Shown here piece by piece: positions 6,055-14,686 of a stretch of 15,671 bases of DNA (the first letter of the stretch is position 1; each line of letters starts with the position of its first letter). The position numbers and the translations under genes were made by a program. The notes under the pieces are model-generated. The model was not told the origin of the DNA. It was given only the letters and a program-made list of their open reading frames with translations, and did not search any database. Source of the stretch: JAJDXO01 sp964620095 (GTDB taxonomy: Bacteria > Pseudomonadota > Alphaproteobacteria > Rhodospirillales > UBA2165); NCBI GenBank assembly GCA_964620095.1, contig CAZUGT010000077.1, positions 1 through 15,671 on the forward strand, in the 5' to 3' direction.

Positions 6055-7173
6055 ATGAAAATCACCATCGAGCGCGGACAACTGCTAAAGGTTCTCACCC
6101 ACGTGCAGAGTGTTGTCGAGCGCCGGAACACGATCCCCATCCTGTCGAACGTGAAATTCGAGGCTCCGGACGGACAACTCAGCCTGAACGCCACCGATAT
6201 GGATATCGAAATCGTCGAAACGGTGGACGCCGACGTGGCGGCGCCCGGATCGACCACGGCGCCGGCGCATACCATGTTCGATATCGTGCGCAAGCTTCCG
6301 GAGGGCGCGCAGATCGAATTGGACTGCACGGGCGATGACGGTCAGCTTGCCCTGACGTCCGGACGGTCACGGTTTTCCCTGACCTGCCTGCCGACCGAGG
6401 ATTTTCCGGTGATGGCCGACGGTGATATGCCGCACGGCTTTTCCGTATCCGCCGGGGACCTGAGGATGCTGGTCGACCGGACCCGGTTCGCCATCTCGAC
6501 GGAAGAGACCCGCTATTATCTGAACGGAATTTATCTCCACGAGTCCGAGCGGGACAGCGTTGCCGTGCTTCGGGCGGTGGCGACCGACGGGCACCGCTTA
6601 GCGAGCGTGGAGCTGCCGCTGCCGGACGGCGCCTCGGGCATGCCGGGCGTGATCGTGCCCCGAAAGACCGTTGCCGAGCTTCGCAAGCTGATCGACGAAA
6701 CCGAAACCGACGTTCAGGTGGCGCTCTCCGATACCAAAATCCGCTTCACGTTCGATGGCGCGGTTCTGTCGTCCAAACTCATTGACGGCACGTTTCCCGA
6801 CTATGACCGGGTCATTCCGGCTGGAAACGACAAGTCCATGGTGGTCGATTGCAGGACCTTCGCCGACGCGGTGGACCGGGTGTCCGCGATTTCGTCGGAA
6901 AAGTCCCGCGCGGTGAAGCTGGCCATTTCCAAGGGAAACCTCATCTTGTCGGCCAACAGTCCGGAAAACGACTCGGCGACCGAAGAGCTGCCCATCGGGT
7001 ACGATTCGTCCGATATCGAGATCGGCTTCAACTCCCGGTACCTGTTGGACATTGCCCAGCAGATCGACGGAGAATCGGCGACCTTCATGATGGCCGACGC
7101 CGCTTCGCCGACCCTGGTACAGGATCCCGAGGACACCAGCGCCCTCTACGTGCTGATGCCCATGCGGGTCTAG
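6055..7173 (+). CDS. dnaN: DNA polymerase III beta subunit (sliding clamp)
   Basis: Ring-shaped processivity factor that tethers DNA polymerase III and other repair factors to DNA. It has 372 residues, the normal length, with the expected three-fold repeated clamp domain. Recognisable segments include the N-terminal M-K-I-T-I-E-R-G-Q-L-L-K, R-R-N-T-I-P-I-L-S-N (about 23-32), N-A-T-D-M-D-I-E, F-A-I-S-T-E-E-T-R-Y-Y-L-N-G (about 142-155), V-A-T-D-G-H-R-L-A (about 177-185), the region G-T-F-P-D-Y-D-R-V-I-P, and the conserved C-terminal end Y-V-L-M-P-M-R-V. The hydrophobic partner-binding pocket needs the last residues, which are intact. The Shine-Dalgarno sequence is weak. It lies 271 bases after dnaA in a gap rich in GANTC sites, and recF follows closely. 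Confidence 0.98.
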   Translation: MKITIERGQLLKVLTHVQSVVERRNTIPILSNVKFEAPDGQLSLNATDMDIEIVETVDADVAAPGSTTAPAHTMFDIVRKLPEGAQIELDCTGDDGQLALTSGRSRFSLTCLPTEDFPVMADGDMPHGFSVSAGDLRMLVDRTRFAISTEETRYYLNGIYLHESERDSVAVLRAVATDGHRLASVELPLPDGASGMPGVIVPRKTVAELRKLIDETETDVQVALSDTKIRFTFDGAVLSSKLIDGTFPDYDRVIPAGNDKSMVVDCRTFADAVDRVSAISSEKSRAVKLAISKGNLILSANSPENDSATEELPIGYDSSDIEIGFNSRYLLDIAQQIDGESATFMMADAASPTLVQDPEDTSALYVLMPMRV

Positions 7174-7204
7174 GGCGCGGGTGCGCATCGGCAGCCGTTC
7201 GCAT

Positions 7205-8380
7205 ATGTCGACGCCGCGGGCCGACGGGGCTTCCGTCCCGAGACTGGCGGTTACCCGGCTTTCATTGACCGATTTCAGGTCTTACCCGTCGGCGCGCGTT
7301 CGGACCGATTCCCGTCCGGTCGTTCTGACCGGTCCCAATGGCGCGGGGAAAACGAATCTTCTCGAGGCGCTGTCGTTTTTGGCGCCGGGCCGGGGGTTGC
7401 GGCGCGCCAGATTGGCTGAAGTTACCCGGCGGCACCCGGACGAGGCGCCCGGTGAGCGGGTCTGGGGGGTGGCGGCCAAGCTCGAGATCGAGGGCAGCAC
7501 CTTCGACGTGGGGACCGGCTGCCGTCCCGACGCCGACGGCGGCCGGGAAAAGCGCGAGGTCAAGATCGACGGCGAATCCGCCAAATCCCAGGGCGATCTC
7601 GGCCGTCTGACCGCCGTGCAATGGCTGACGCCGCAAATGGACGGCCTGTTCAACGAGGGCGCGGGCGGGCGGCGGCGGTTCGTGGACCGGATCATCTACG
7701 GCCTGGACGGCGATCACGCGGGCCCGGTGAATGCCTACGACCACGCGCTGAGGAGCCGGAACAAGCTCCTTCGCGAGGGGGTGCGGGACACGGACTGGCT
7801 GGCCTCGGTGGAGGATTCCATGGTGCGTCACGGCGTCGCCGTGGCCGCCCGCCGCAAGGAAGCGGTGGCCAGGCTGTCGGCCCATTGCCGAGTCGATGAC
7901 GGGCCGTTTCCCGACGCCGAAATCGCCATGGTGGGCGATCTTGAAATGTGGCTGGACGAAGCGCCGGCGCTCGAGGTCGAGGACCGGTTTCGCGAGCAGC
8001 TTAGGGAGAACGGGGCGAGAGACGGCGAACAGGCCGGCCCCGGCGTGGGGCCGCACCGGAGCGATCTCGCGGTCCGTCATGCCGGCCACGGCCGGCCCGC
8101 CGCCGAGTGTTCCACGGGCGAACAAAAAGGGCTGCTGATCACGCTGATCCTCGGCGCCGCCAAGATGCAGTCGGAGGACCGGGGCTTTGCACCCCTGCTG
8201 CTCCTCGACGAGGTGGCGGCCCATTTGGACGAAACCAGGCGGGCCGCCCTGTTCGGCCGCTTGGGCGCCCTGAATGCGCAAGCCTGGATGACCGGGACCG
8301 ACGCCGGGATGTTCGAAGCGTGGCGCGGCACGGCCCAGTTTTTCGATGTTTCCCCCGGTTCGATCACTGAATGCGGGTAA
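7205..8380 (+). CDS. recF: DNA replication and repair protein RecF
   Basis: SMC/ABC-type ATPase that helps load RecA at single-strand gaps with RecO and RecR. From ATG 7205 it has 391 residues, a little longer than the common 360-380. Walker A is G-P-N-G-A-G-K-T (43-50), preceded by L-T-D-F-R-S-Y, which is typical of RecF N-termini. The ABC signature C-S-T-G-E-Q-K-G-L-L-I starts at residue 302, and Walker B L-L-L-L-D-E-V-A-A-H-L-D has D335 and E336. An in-frame GTG at 7181, seven bases after the dnaN stop and preceded by AGGG, is a realistic alternative start and would add eight residues. It lies tightly between dnaN and gyrB and is probably co-transcribed with them. Confidence 0.95.
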   Translation: MSTPRADGASVPRLAVTRLSLTDFRSYPSARVRTDSRPVVLTGPNGAGKTNLLEALSFLAPGRGLRRARLAEVTRRHPDEAPGERVWGVAAKLEIEGSTFDVGTGCRPDADGGREKREVKIDGESAKSQGDLGRLTAVQWLTPQMDGLFNEGAGGRRRFVDRIIYGLDGDHAGPVNAYDHALRSRNKLLREGVRDTDWLASVEDSMVRHGVAVAARRKEAVARLSAHCRVDDGPFPDAEIAMVGDLEMWLDEAPALEVEDRFREQLRENGARDGEQAGPGVGPHRSDLAVRHAGHGRPAAECSTGEQKGLLITLILGAAKMQSEDRGFAPLLLLDEVAAHLDETRRAALFGRLGALNAQAWMTGTDAGMFEAWRGTAQFFDVSPGSITECG

Positions 8381-8408
8381 TCACCCGGAACCCTAGGACC
8401 ACAACGGC

Positions 8409-10865
8409 ATGAGCGAAGAAAACGAAGATCAAATCGAGGATCTAGGCGAATTGGATCAGGACTCGGAGGCCTATGACGCCCAGTCCATCAAGGTTCTTCG
8501 CGGTCTTGAGGCGGTTCGCAAGCGGCCCGGAATGTATATCGGCGACACCGATGACGGATCCGGCCTGCATCACATGATTTACGAGGTGGTGGACAACGCC
8601 ATCGACGAGGCGCTGGCCGGGTTCTGCGACTCCATCGAGGTGGTTCTCAACGGCAACGGGTCGGCGACGATCTCCGACAACGGCCGGGGAATTCCGGTGG
8701 ACATCCACGAAGAAGAAGGTGTGGCGGCGGCGGAAGTCATCATGACTCACCTCCATGCCGGCGGTAAGTTTGACCGGAATTCCTACAAGGTGTCCGGCGG
8801 GCTGCACGGTGTCGGCGTATCGGTGGTCAATGCGCTGTCGAGCGACCTCGAGCTCCGCATCTGGCGGGACGGCAAAGAGCACGTCATCACGTTCAAGGAC
8901 GGAGAGGTCGATAAGTCGCTCGAGGTTGTCGGCGACGCCGGCGAAAAAACCGGCAGCCAGGTAACCTTTTTGCCGTCGACGGATGTGTTCGGCCTGACGG
9001 AGTTCGATCTCTCGACCCTGGAGCATCGCCTGCGCGAATTGGCCTTCCTGAATTCGGGCGTATCGTTGACGCTGACCGATGCCCGGCATGTGGAGCCCAA
9101 AACCGTCGAGTTGCACTATGAGGGGGGCCTGCGGGCCTTTGTCGAGTATTTGGACCGGTCGAAGCAGGCGATCAATCCGACCATCTCCGTCACCGGGGAG
9201 AAGGACGGCATTGTCGTCGAGGCGGCGCTTCAATGGAACGACAGCTACCACGAATCGACGCTCTGCTTTACCAACAACATCCCTCAAAAGGACGGCGGGA
9301 CCCATTTGGCCGGATTCCGAGGCGCGCTGACCCGGACCATCAATACCTACGCCGACGCGGAAGGCATCTCGAAGAAGGCCAAGGTCAGCGTCACCGGGGA
9401 CGACGCGCGCGAGGGAATGACCTGCGTGTTGTCGGTCAAGGTGCCCGACCCGAAATTCTCCTCGCAGACCAAGGAAAAGCTGGTCTCGTCCGAGGTGCGG
9501 CCGGTGGTCGAGAGCATCATGGGCGACAAGCTGAACCAGTGGTTCGAGGAACACCCGAACGACGCCAAGAAGGTTATCGGCAAAATAGTCGAGGCCGCCG
9601 CCGCGCGGGAGGCGGCGCGCAAGGCGCGGGAGCTGACCCGCCGCAAGGGAGCGCTGGATGTCTCGTCGCTGCCCGGCAAGCTTGCGGATTGCCAGGAAAA
9701 GAATCCCGCGCTGAGCGAGCTGTTCATCGTCGAGGGTGACTCGGCGGGCGGCTCGGCCAAGCAGGGCCGCGACAGGGGCAAGCAGGCCATCCTCCCGCTT
9801 CGCGGCAAAATCCTCAATGTCGAGCGGGCACGGTTCGACAAGATGCTGTCCTCCGCCGAGATCGGCACGCTGATCACGGCGCTCGGCACGGGGATCGGAC
9901 ACGACGACTTCGATATCGAGAAAATCCGCTATCACAAGATCATCATCATGACCGACGCCGATGTGGACGGGAGCCACATTCGGACGCTCCTCTTGACGTT
10001 CTTTTACCGGCAGATGCCCGAAATCGTCGAGCGGGGGTATCTCTATATCGCCCAGCCGCCGCTCTATCGCGCCAAGACCGGAAATTCCGAGGTCTACCTC
10101 AAGGACGACCGGGCGCTCGAAGACCACCTGATCGACGCCGGCCTCGAGGACTGCGTGCTGCGGACCGCCGAGGGCGGCGAGATTGCCGCCCGGGACCTCC
10201 GCCGGATGGTCGACGCGGCCCGGCAGATCAAGACGCAGCTCACCGGACTGGTTACCCGGGTGCCGCTGAAGATCGTCGAGCAGGCGGCGATTGCCGGGGC
10301 GCTCAACCCGGGGATCCTGTCGAACGCCGAACATGCGGGCCAGGCGGCGGAGTATATCGCCACCCGCGTCGATCTGCTCGAAGAGGAGGGCGACCGGGGT
10401 TGGCTGGGCGAGCCGCTGCCGGACGGCGGTTTGGCGTTTACGCGGACGCTGCGGGGTGTGCCCGAAGGGCCGCACGTCATTGACGGCGCCGTGATCAGGA
10501 GCGCCGAGGCCCATGCCATCGACGCCCACGCCGCGGACCTGCAGGAGCAGTATTCCCGCCACGGCCGGCTGGCGTCCAAGGACAGGGAGTTCGTCATCAC
10601 CGGGCCGGTGTCGTTGGTGGATATCGTGCTTGAACTGGGCCGCAAGCAGGTTTCCATGCAGCGCTACAAGGGATTGGGCGAGATGAATCCCGAACAGCTC
10701 TGGGAGACCACCCTGGACCCCAACGTCCGGACGCTCCTCCAGGTGAAGGCAAGTCACGCGGACGATGCCGAGGACGTGTTCTCGACCCTGATGGGCGATC
10801 TGGTGGAGCCCCGCCGGAACTTTATCCAGCAAAACGCCCTGAAAGTGGCCAATCTGGACGTCTAG
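8409..10865 (+). CDS. gyrB: DNA gyrase subunit B
   Basis: ATPase subunit of the type II topoisomerase that introduces negative supercoils with GyrA. It has 818 residues; E. coli GyrB has 804. The N-terminus carries an acidic extension of about 20 residues before V-L-R-G-L-E-A-V-R-K-R-P-G-M-Y-I-G. The GHKL ATPase motifs follow: E-V-V-D-N-A-I-D-E-A, D-N-G-R-G-I-P-V, and G-G-L-H-G-V-G-V-S-V-V-N-A. The TOPRIM domain has E442 in V-E-G-D-S-A-G-G and the metal triad in T-D-A-D-V-D-G-S-H (D516, D518, D520). The C-terminal part ends with Q-R-Y-K-G-L-G-E-M-N-P-E-Q-L-W. An insert near residues 560-700 replaces the short linker of some species and is normal for the long proteobacterial form. It begins 28 bases after recF and closes the replication cluster. 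Confidence 0.98.
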   Translation: MSEENEDQIEDLGELDQDSEAYDAQSIKVLRGLEAVRKRPGMYIGDTDDGSGLHHMIYEVVDNAIDEALAGFCDSIEVVLNGNGSATISDNGRGIPVDIHEEEGVAAAEVIMTHLHAGGKFDRNSYKVSGGLHGVGVSVVNALSSDLELRIWRDGKEHVITFKDGEVDKSLEVVGDAGEKTGSQVTFLPSTDVFGLTEFDLSTLEHRLRELAFLNSGVSLTLTDARHVEPKTVELHYEGGLRAFVEYLDRSKQAINPTISVTGEKDGIVVEAALQWNDSYHESTLCFTNNIPQKDGGTHLAGFRGALTRTINTYADAEGISKKAKVSVTGDDAREGMTCVLSVKVPDPKFSSQTKEKLVSSEVRPVVESIMGDKLNQWFEEHPNDAKKVIGKIVEAAAAREAARKARELTRRKGALDVSSLPGKLADCQEKNPALSELFIVEGDSAGGSAKQGRDRGKQAILPLRGKILNVERARFDKMLSSAEIGTLITALGTGIGHDDFDIEKIRYHKIIIMTDADVDGSHIRTLLLTFFYRQMPEIVERGYLYIAQPPLYRAKTGNSEVYLKDDRALEDHLIDAGLEDCVLRTAEGGEIAARDLRRMVDAARQIKTQLTGLVTRVPLKIVEQAAIAGALNPGILSNAEHAGQAAEYIATRVDLLEEEGDRGWLGEPLPDGGLAFTRTLRGVPEGPHVIDGAVIRSAEAHAIDAHAADLQEQYSRHGRLASKDREFVITGPVSLVDIVLELGRKQVSMQRYKGLGEMNPEQLWETTLDPNVRTLLQVKASHADDAEDVFSTLMGDLVEPRRNFIQQNALKVANLDV

Positions 10866-10930
10866 CCCGCATTTCCGCCGCATTTCCACATTAACGAATT
10901 TCTAAGGCGGGACTTCGAAAGTGCGGCATC

Positions 10931-12871
10931 ATGGCGAAAAACGGGAAAAACCAGGAAGAGCGGCGCAAGTCGGCGTCCAAGTCCCCCAAAAACAAGGGCG
11001 GCACCCCTCGCAGACGCGGCCGCCGGCTCCTGTGGAGCCTGAAATGGACCGCCACTTTCGCGATCTGGGGCGTCGTGATCATCGCCGGGGTGGTCGCCTT
11101 TTACGCCTATGATCTGCCGTCCGTCGAGGGCGCGCTTTCACAAAACCACAAACCCGGCATTACGCTGGTCGCGGCCGACGGCGCCCGCTTTGCGTCGATC
11201 GGCGAGTTCAGGGGCGGGACCATCCGGCTCTCCCAAATGCCGGCCTATCTTCCCCAAGCCCTGGTTGCCGTCGAGGATCGCCGGTTTTACGAGCACCGGG
11301 GCGTCGACTGGCGCGGGATCGGCCGCGCCATGGCGGTCAATCTCAAGGCCGGAGGCATCCGTCAGGGCGGCAGCACCCTCACCCAGCAGGCGGCGAAAAA
11401 CCTGTTTCTGACTTCCGAGCGAACGGTCAAGCGCAAGGTGCAGGAAACGCTGTTGGCGCTGTGGCTGGAGCGCCGTTTCACCAAGGAACAAATTCTGACC
11501 ATTTACCTGAACCGGGTGTACTTCGGCGCCGGCGCCTACGGTCTGGAGGCCGCGTCGCTGCGTTTCTTCGACAAGCAGCCGGCGCAATTGAGCCTCCACG
11601 AGGCGGCCATGCTGGTCGGCGCGCTCAAGGCGCCGTCGCGGCTCAATCCGGTCAGCGACGGCAAGGCGGCGCGGAAGCGCGCGGCGGTCGTTCTTGCCGC
11701 CATGCGCCGCCAGGGATTGATCACCGCCGCCCAGCAGAAACGCGCGCAGTCGGTTGGCTCGGGTTCCGCCCGGGCGCCAAGCCGCAAAAACGCCGCGCTG
11801 TACTACGCGGACTGGGTGGTGGATCAATTGTCCGGTTACGTGGGTCCGGATGCCGGCAGCCTCGTGGTCGAAACCACGCTGGATACCGGATTGCAGCGCT
11901 CGGCGGAGCGGGCGGTCGCCGATTTGATCGGCGGCAAGGGCCGGGCCCGGGGCATTTCCCAGGCCGCGGTCGTGGTGTTGTCCCTGGACGGCGCCGTCCG
12001 GGCGATGGTCGGCGGCCGCAGTTATGGCAGAAGCCAGTTCAACCGGGCGGTCCAGGCCCGGCGTCAGCCGGGCTCCGCCTTCAAGCCCATCGTCTACCTG
12101 GCGGGACTGGAACACGGATTGCAGCCGTCCACGGTGGTCGTCGACGGCCCGGTCGAGGTCGGGGGCTGGAAACCGCGCAACATAGACGGCACGTACGCGG
12201 GCGAACTGACCCTCCATCAGGCTCTTGCCCGGTCGGTCAATACGGTCGCCGCCAAGGTCGCCGTGGCGGCCGGGATACCCGAAGTCATATCCACGGCCGA
12301 ACGCCTCGGCATCACCAGCCGGCTCACGCGGACGCCCAGCATCGCGCTCGGAACCTCCGAGGTTGGCCTGTTGGAGTTGACGGGCGCCTATGGGGCCATC
12401 GCGAACGGCGGTATCGCCGTATGGCCCTACGGGGTCGAGCGCGTCGCCGATCCCGGCGGGGCCATCCTCTTCGAGCGGGCGGGCGACGGCCCGCCCAGGG
12501 TGATCAAGCGGGTTCACGCCCGGGCGTTGAGCGAGATGCTGGGCGGCGTGGTTTCCGCCGGGACCGGCCGGGCGGCGCGACTGGACCGTCCCGCCGCGGG
12601 CAAAACCGGGACCTCCCAGAATTTTCGCGATGCCTGGTTCGTCGGCTACACCGCCGATTTCGTCGCCGGCGTCTGGCTGGGGAACGACGATGGCACGCCC
12701 ATGCGCGGCGTCACCGGGGGCCGTGACGCCGCCAGGCTCTGGCGGGCAATCATGATGGCGGCACACGTGGATATGCCGCCCCGGGCGCTGCTCCCGGAAG
12801 CGAAGACCGCGCCGGACCGGCCCGGCTTCTTCAGGCGATTGTTCGACAGGCTCTCATCGGCGGGCGGTTAG
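10931..12871 (+). CDS. Class A penicillin-binding protein (PBP1A-type transglycosylase/transpeptidase)
   Basis: Bifunctional peptidoglycan synthase, anchored in the inner membrane with its catalytic domains in the periplasm. It has 646 residues. A very basic cytoplasmic tail (residues 1-37) is followed by one membrane segment (about 38-60). The GT51 glycosyltransferase domain has the catalytic Glu115 in V-E-D-R-R-F-Y-E-H-R-G-V-D, then G-G-S-T-L-T-Q-Q and L-N-R-V-Y-F-G-A-G-A-Y-G. The transpeptidase domain has S382-x-x-K385 (G-S-A-F-K), S435-V-N437 and K558-T-G. It lacks the extra OB-fold insert of E. coli PBP1A (about 850 residues), making it a short-form class A PBP. It lies 65 bases after gyrB with no terminator between them, so it may be read through from the cluster. 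It converges with hldE. Confidence 0.93.
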   Translation: MAKNGKNQEERRKSASKSPKNKGGTPRRRGRRLLWSLKWTATFAIWGVVIIAGVVAFYAYDLPSVEGALSQNHKPGITLVAADGARFASIGEFRGGTIRLSQMPAYLPQALVAVEDRRFYEHRGVDWRGIGRAMAVNLKAGGIRQGGSTLTQQAAKNLFLTSERTVKRKVQETLLALWLERRFTKEQILTIYLNRVYFGAGAYGLEAASLRFFDKQPAQLSLHEAAMLVGALKAPSRLNPVSDGKAARKRAAVVLAAMRRQGLITAAQQKRAQSVGSGSARAPSRKNAALYYADWVVDQLSGYVGPDAGSLVVETTLDTGLQRSAERAVADLIGGKGRARGISQAAVVVLSLDGAVRAMVGGRSYGRSQFNRAVQARRQPGSAFKPIVYLAGLEHGLQPSTVVVDGPVEVGGWKPRNIDGTYAGELTLHQALARSVNTVAAKVAVAAGIPEVISTAERLGITSRLTRTPSIALGTSEVGLLELTGAYGAIANGGIAVWPYGVERVADPGGAILFERAGDGPPRVIKRVHARALSEMLGGVVSAGTGRAARLDRPAAGKTGTSQNFRDAWFVGYTADFVAGVWLGNDDGTPMRGVTGGRDAARLWRAIMMAAHVDMPPRALLPEAKTAPDRPGFFRRLFDRLSSAGG

Positions 12872-12881
12872 CTTGACCGCC
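12863..12881. terminator. Possible weak bidirectional terminator between convergent genes
   Basis: GGCGGT (12863-12868) and ACCGCC (12876-12881) can pair around a 7-base loop. The hairpin covers the PBP stop codon and the 12-base gap before the end of hldE. There is no T-run on either side, so termination is only a guess from position. Confidence 0.25.
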
Positions 12882-12883
12882 GC

Positions 12884-14374
12884 CTATTCCGCGATACGGG
12901 CGATGGTCGACGTGGTCGAATGCCCGTCCGCGAGTTCGGCTAGGACAACCTCCCCGCCGTAGGCCTGGACGATCTTCGCTTCGGGAATGTCCTCGATACG
13001 GTAATCGGCGCCCTTGACGAAGACCTCCGGCTTCAACAGCTCTATGAGATCGGCCGGCGTGTCGTCCTCGAATATGACCACCAGATCGACGGTTTCGAGA
13101 GAGGCGAGAACCGCCGCACGCGCGGCCTCCCCCTGGATTGGCCGTTCCGGGCCCTTCAACCGGCTCGTCGAGGCGTCGCTGTTGAGGGCGACGATCAGCC
13201 GGTCGCACGCATTCTTGGCCTGGGCGATGACCGAAAGATGGCCCGGATGCAGCAAATCGAAACAGCCGTTCGTGAATCCCACTTTGAGTCCCTGGCTGCG
13301 CCACTGTTCCACCCGGTCGAATGCCGGCTGCCTCGGGACGATTTTCATGCTGCTGCCCGCCAGCTCGGTGGCCCGGAGCGCCGCCGCGATGTCGTCGGCG
13401 TAGGCGGCCGCGGTGCCGACCTTGCCGACGACGATTCCCGCCGCCGTATTGGCCAATCCCACCGCCCGGCCGAGCGGGATATTTGCCGCCAGACCCGCGG
13501 CCATGGTGGCGGCCACCGTATCGCCGGCGCCGGAAACGTCGAATACCTCGCGCGCTTCGGCGGCGAAATGTTGCGGCGCCTCTCCTTTCATGATCAGGCT
13601 CATGCCGTCCGCGCTCCGGGTCGCGAGAACGCCCTTCACGCCGGCCTCATCGATAAGACGGTTGGCCGCGGCGATGATTGCCTCATCGCCGTCCGTCGAT
13701 TGTCCGGAAGCCGCGGCGAGCTCCTTCAGGTTCGGCGTGACCAGATCCGCTCCCGAGTACGGCACGTAGTTGCCGCCCTGGGGATCGACCGCCACCGGCA
13801 CGTTCGCCTCGATGGCGAGGGAAATAACCTGCTCGGCGAGGCCGCCGCCGAACATCCCCTTGCCGTAATCCGCAAGTATCACAGCGCCGCAGTCCGGCAG
13901 TGCGGCGCGCACCGCTTTCAGAACCTTTTCCCGAAGCCGGCTGTCCAGCGGCTCCGAGGATTCCTCATCGGCGCGGAGCATCTGCTGGGATCCGGCGATG
14001 TAACGCGTCTTGATGGAGGTTGTCCGGTTGCCGTCGTTGACCAGATTGGCCTCGGTGGCGGTCAACTCACCCAACAGCTGGGCGACCCGCGCGCCGGCGG
14101 CATCGCGGCCGACGACCGAGACGAAAATGGTCGAAACCCCGAGTCCTGAGAGGTTGCGGGCGACGTTTCCGGCCCCGCCGAGCATTTCGTTTTGACGCGC
14201 CACCCGCAGCACCGGAATGGGCGCTTCGGGTGAAATTCGCTCCACCCCGCCATAAACGAAGCGGTCCAGCATAACGTCACCAACGCACAGCACGCGGGCG
14301 CCGGCGATTGTTTCCAGGGATTCGAGCAACTCGGCTGCTGGGGTCACGGCGCCATCCGCTGCAGTCTGATCCAC
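12884..14374 (-). CDS. hldE: Bifunctional HldE: heptose-7-phosphate kinase / heptose-1-phosphate adenylyltransferase
   Basis: Makes ADP-heptose for the LPS inner core: the N-terminal half phosphorylates D-glycero-beta-D-manno-heptose 7-phosphate, and the C-terminal half adenylylates heptose 1-phosphate. It has 496 residues (E. coli HldE has 477). The PfkB/ribokinase-type kinase domain spans about 25-335, with G-D-V-M-L-D-R near 32, G-G-A-G-N-V-A-R-N-L near 66 and the catalytic S-G-A-G-D (281-285, D285). The cytidylyltransferase-like domain spans about 360-496, with T-N-G-C-F-D-L-L-H-P-G-H (368-379). The start used is GTG 14374. A GTG at 14347 is a strong alternative because homology begins just after it and it overlaps the stop of the short upstream frame as GTGA. 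An LPS-bearing Gram-negative envelope is implied. Confidence 0.96.
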   Translation of the reverse strand: MDQTAADGAVTPAAELLESLETIAGARVLCVGDVMLDRFVYGGVERISPEAPIPVLRVARQNEMLGGAGNVARNLSGLGVSTIFVSVVGRDAAGARVAQLLGELTATEANLVNDGNRTTSIKTRYIAGSQQMLRADEESSEPLDSRLREKVLKAVRAALPDCGAVILADYGKGMFGGGLAEQVISLAIEANVPVAVDPQGGNYVPYSGADLVTPNLKELAAASGQSTDGDEAIIAAANRLIDEAGVKGVLATRSADGMSLIMKGEAPQHFAAEAREVFDVSGAGDTVAATMAAGLAANIPLGRAVGLANTAAGIVVGKVGTAAAYADDIAAALRATELAGSSMKIVPRQPAFDRVEQWRSQGLKVGFTNGCFDLLHPGHLSVIAQAKNACDRLIVALNSDASTSRLKGPERPIQGEAARAAVLASLETVDLVVIFEDDTPADLIELLKPEVFVKGADYRIEDIPEAKIVQAYGGEVVLAELADGHSTTSTIARIAE

Positions 14375-14502
14375 CGGCCGCTCATGCGGGCGCGGTCCGC
14401 GGCGACCGCCGCCACAAGCGGTTCACCCGGCGCCGCCGACGGCCGCGGTACGTCCCTGACATCGAGCCGGCCCGTCCGGGCGCTTTGAATCACCTGCCTC
14501 AT
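14344..14502 (-). pseudogene. Stub of a bi-domain (zinc dehydrogenase + Gfo/Idh/MocA) oxidoreductase
   Basis: A 52-codon frame beginning M-R-Q-V-I-Q-S-A-R-T-G-R-L-D-V-R-D-V-P-R-P, then P-G-E-P-L-V. This closely follows the N-terminal pattern I know for bi-domain dehydrogenases of sugar and LPS clusters (M-K-Q-V-L-Q-x-x-K-T-G-x-x-x-V-x-x-V-P-x-P, then P-G-x-x-L-V). Those proteins run to about 700 residues, but here resemblance stops after residue 30 and the frame closes at 52 inside the start of hldE. Neither other frame continues the similarity, so a deletion probably joined the 5' end to hldE. It might still be translated as a leader, since its TGA overlaps a GTG start of hldE. The similarity is from memory of the family, not from a search. 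Confidence 0.5.
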
Positions 14503-14676
14503 GGCGCTGTTGTACTCTGTTTTCAATGCCTTATGCAAAGCCCTGCCGGATGGAAATACCCATGGACGGCTGCGACCCGGCGCATTGGAAGGGCCCTCGC
14601 GGCGTGACTCTGGGTGATTGAAGCGCCGGCCCGATCGTGACACCATCGGCCCACGACTTTTCGAGCGCAGTTCTGC
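14503..14676. other. Divergent intergenic region between the hldE stub and the GST-like gene
   Basis: This region must hold the promoters of both divergent units. On the minus strand TTGCAT (14533-14538) and TACAAC (14509-14514) are 18 bases apart, a weak candidate that would leave almost no leader before the ATG at 14502. I found no good promoter for the plus-strand gene. A 31-codon frame at 14526-14621 on the plus strand has no ribosome-binding site and I do not call it. No tRNA, including tRNA-Sec, is visible. Confidence 0.4.
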
Positions 14677-14683
14677 GGGAGGG
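14677..14683 (+). promoter_or_regulatory. Strong Shine-Dalgarno sequence of the GST-like gene
   Basis: GGGAGGG lies three bases before ATG 14687. With the site before the EamA gene, it is one of the two strongest Shine-Dalgarno sequences I noted. It matters because it fixes translation at an ATG whose frame meets TGA eleven codons later. The gene therefore looks built to be read through that TGA. Confidence 0.8.
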
Positions 14684-14686
14684 ATT

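Noticed and set aside
8442..10889. 815-codon minus-strand open frame opposite almost all of gyrB
   Set aside because: Striking in length, but its composition is the mirror of GyrB codons and no domain is recognisable. GyrB on the plus strand is certain.
11138..12766. 542-codon minus-strand frame and 421-codon plus-strand alternative frame within the PBP gene
   Set aside because: Both overlap a class A PBP with all catalytic motifs and show low-complexity Arg/Gly/Pro-rich translations typical of shadow frames.
14526..14621. 31-codon plus-strand frame with two cysteines
   Set aside because: No ribosome-binding site, no recognisable similarity, and length expected by chance.
14503..14686. A tRNA-Sec (selC) gene beside the UGA-containing GST gene
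   Set aside because: I looked for a long acceptor arm, a TCA anticodon loop and a GGTTCGA-type T-loop on both strands and found none. Selenocysteine machinery, if present, is elsewhere.
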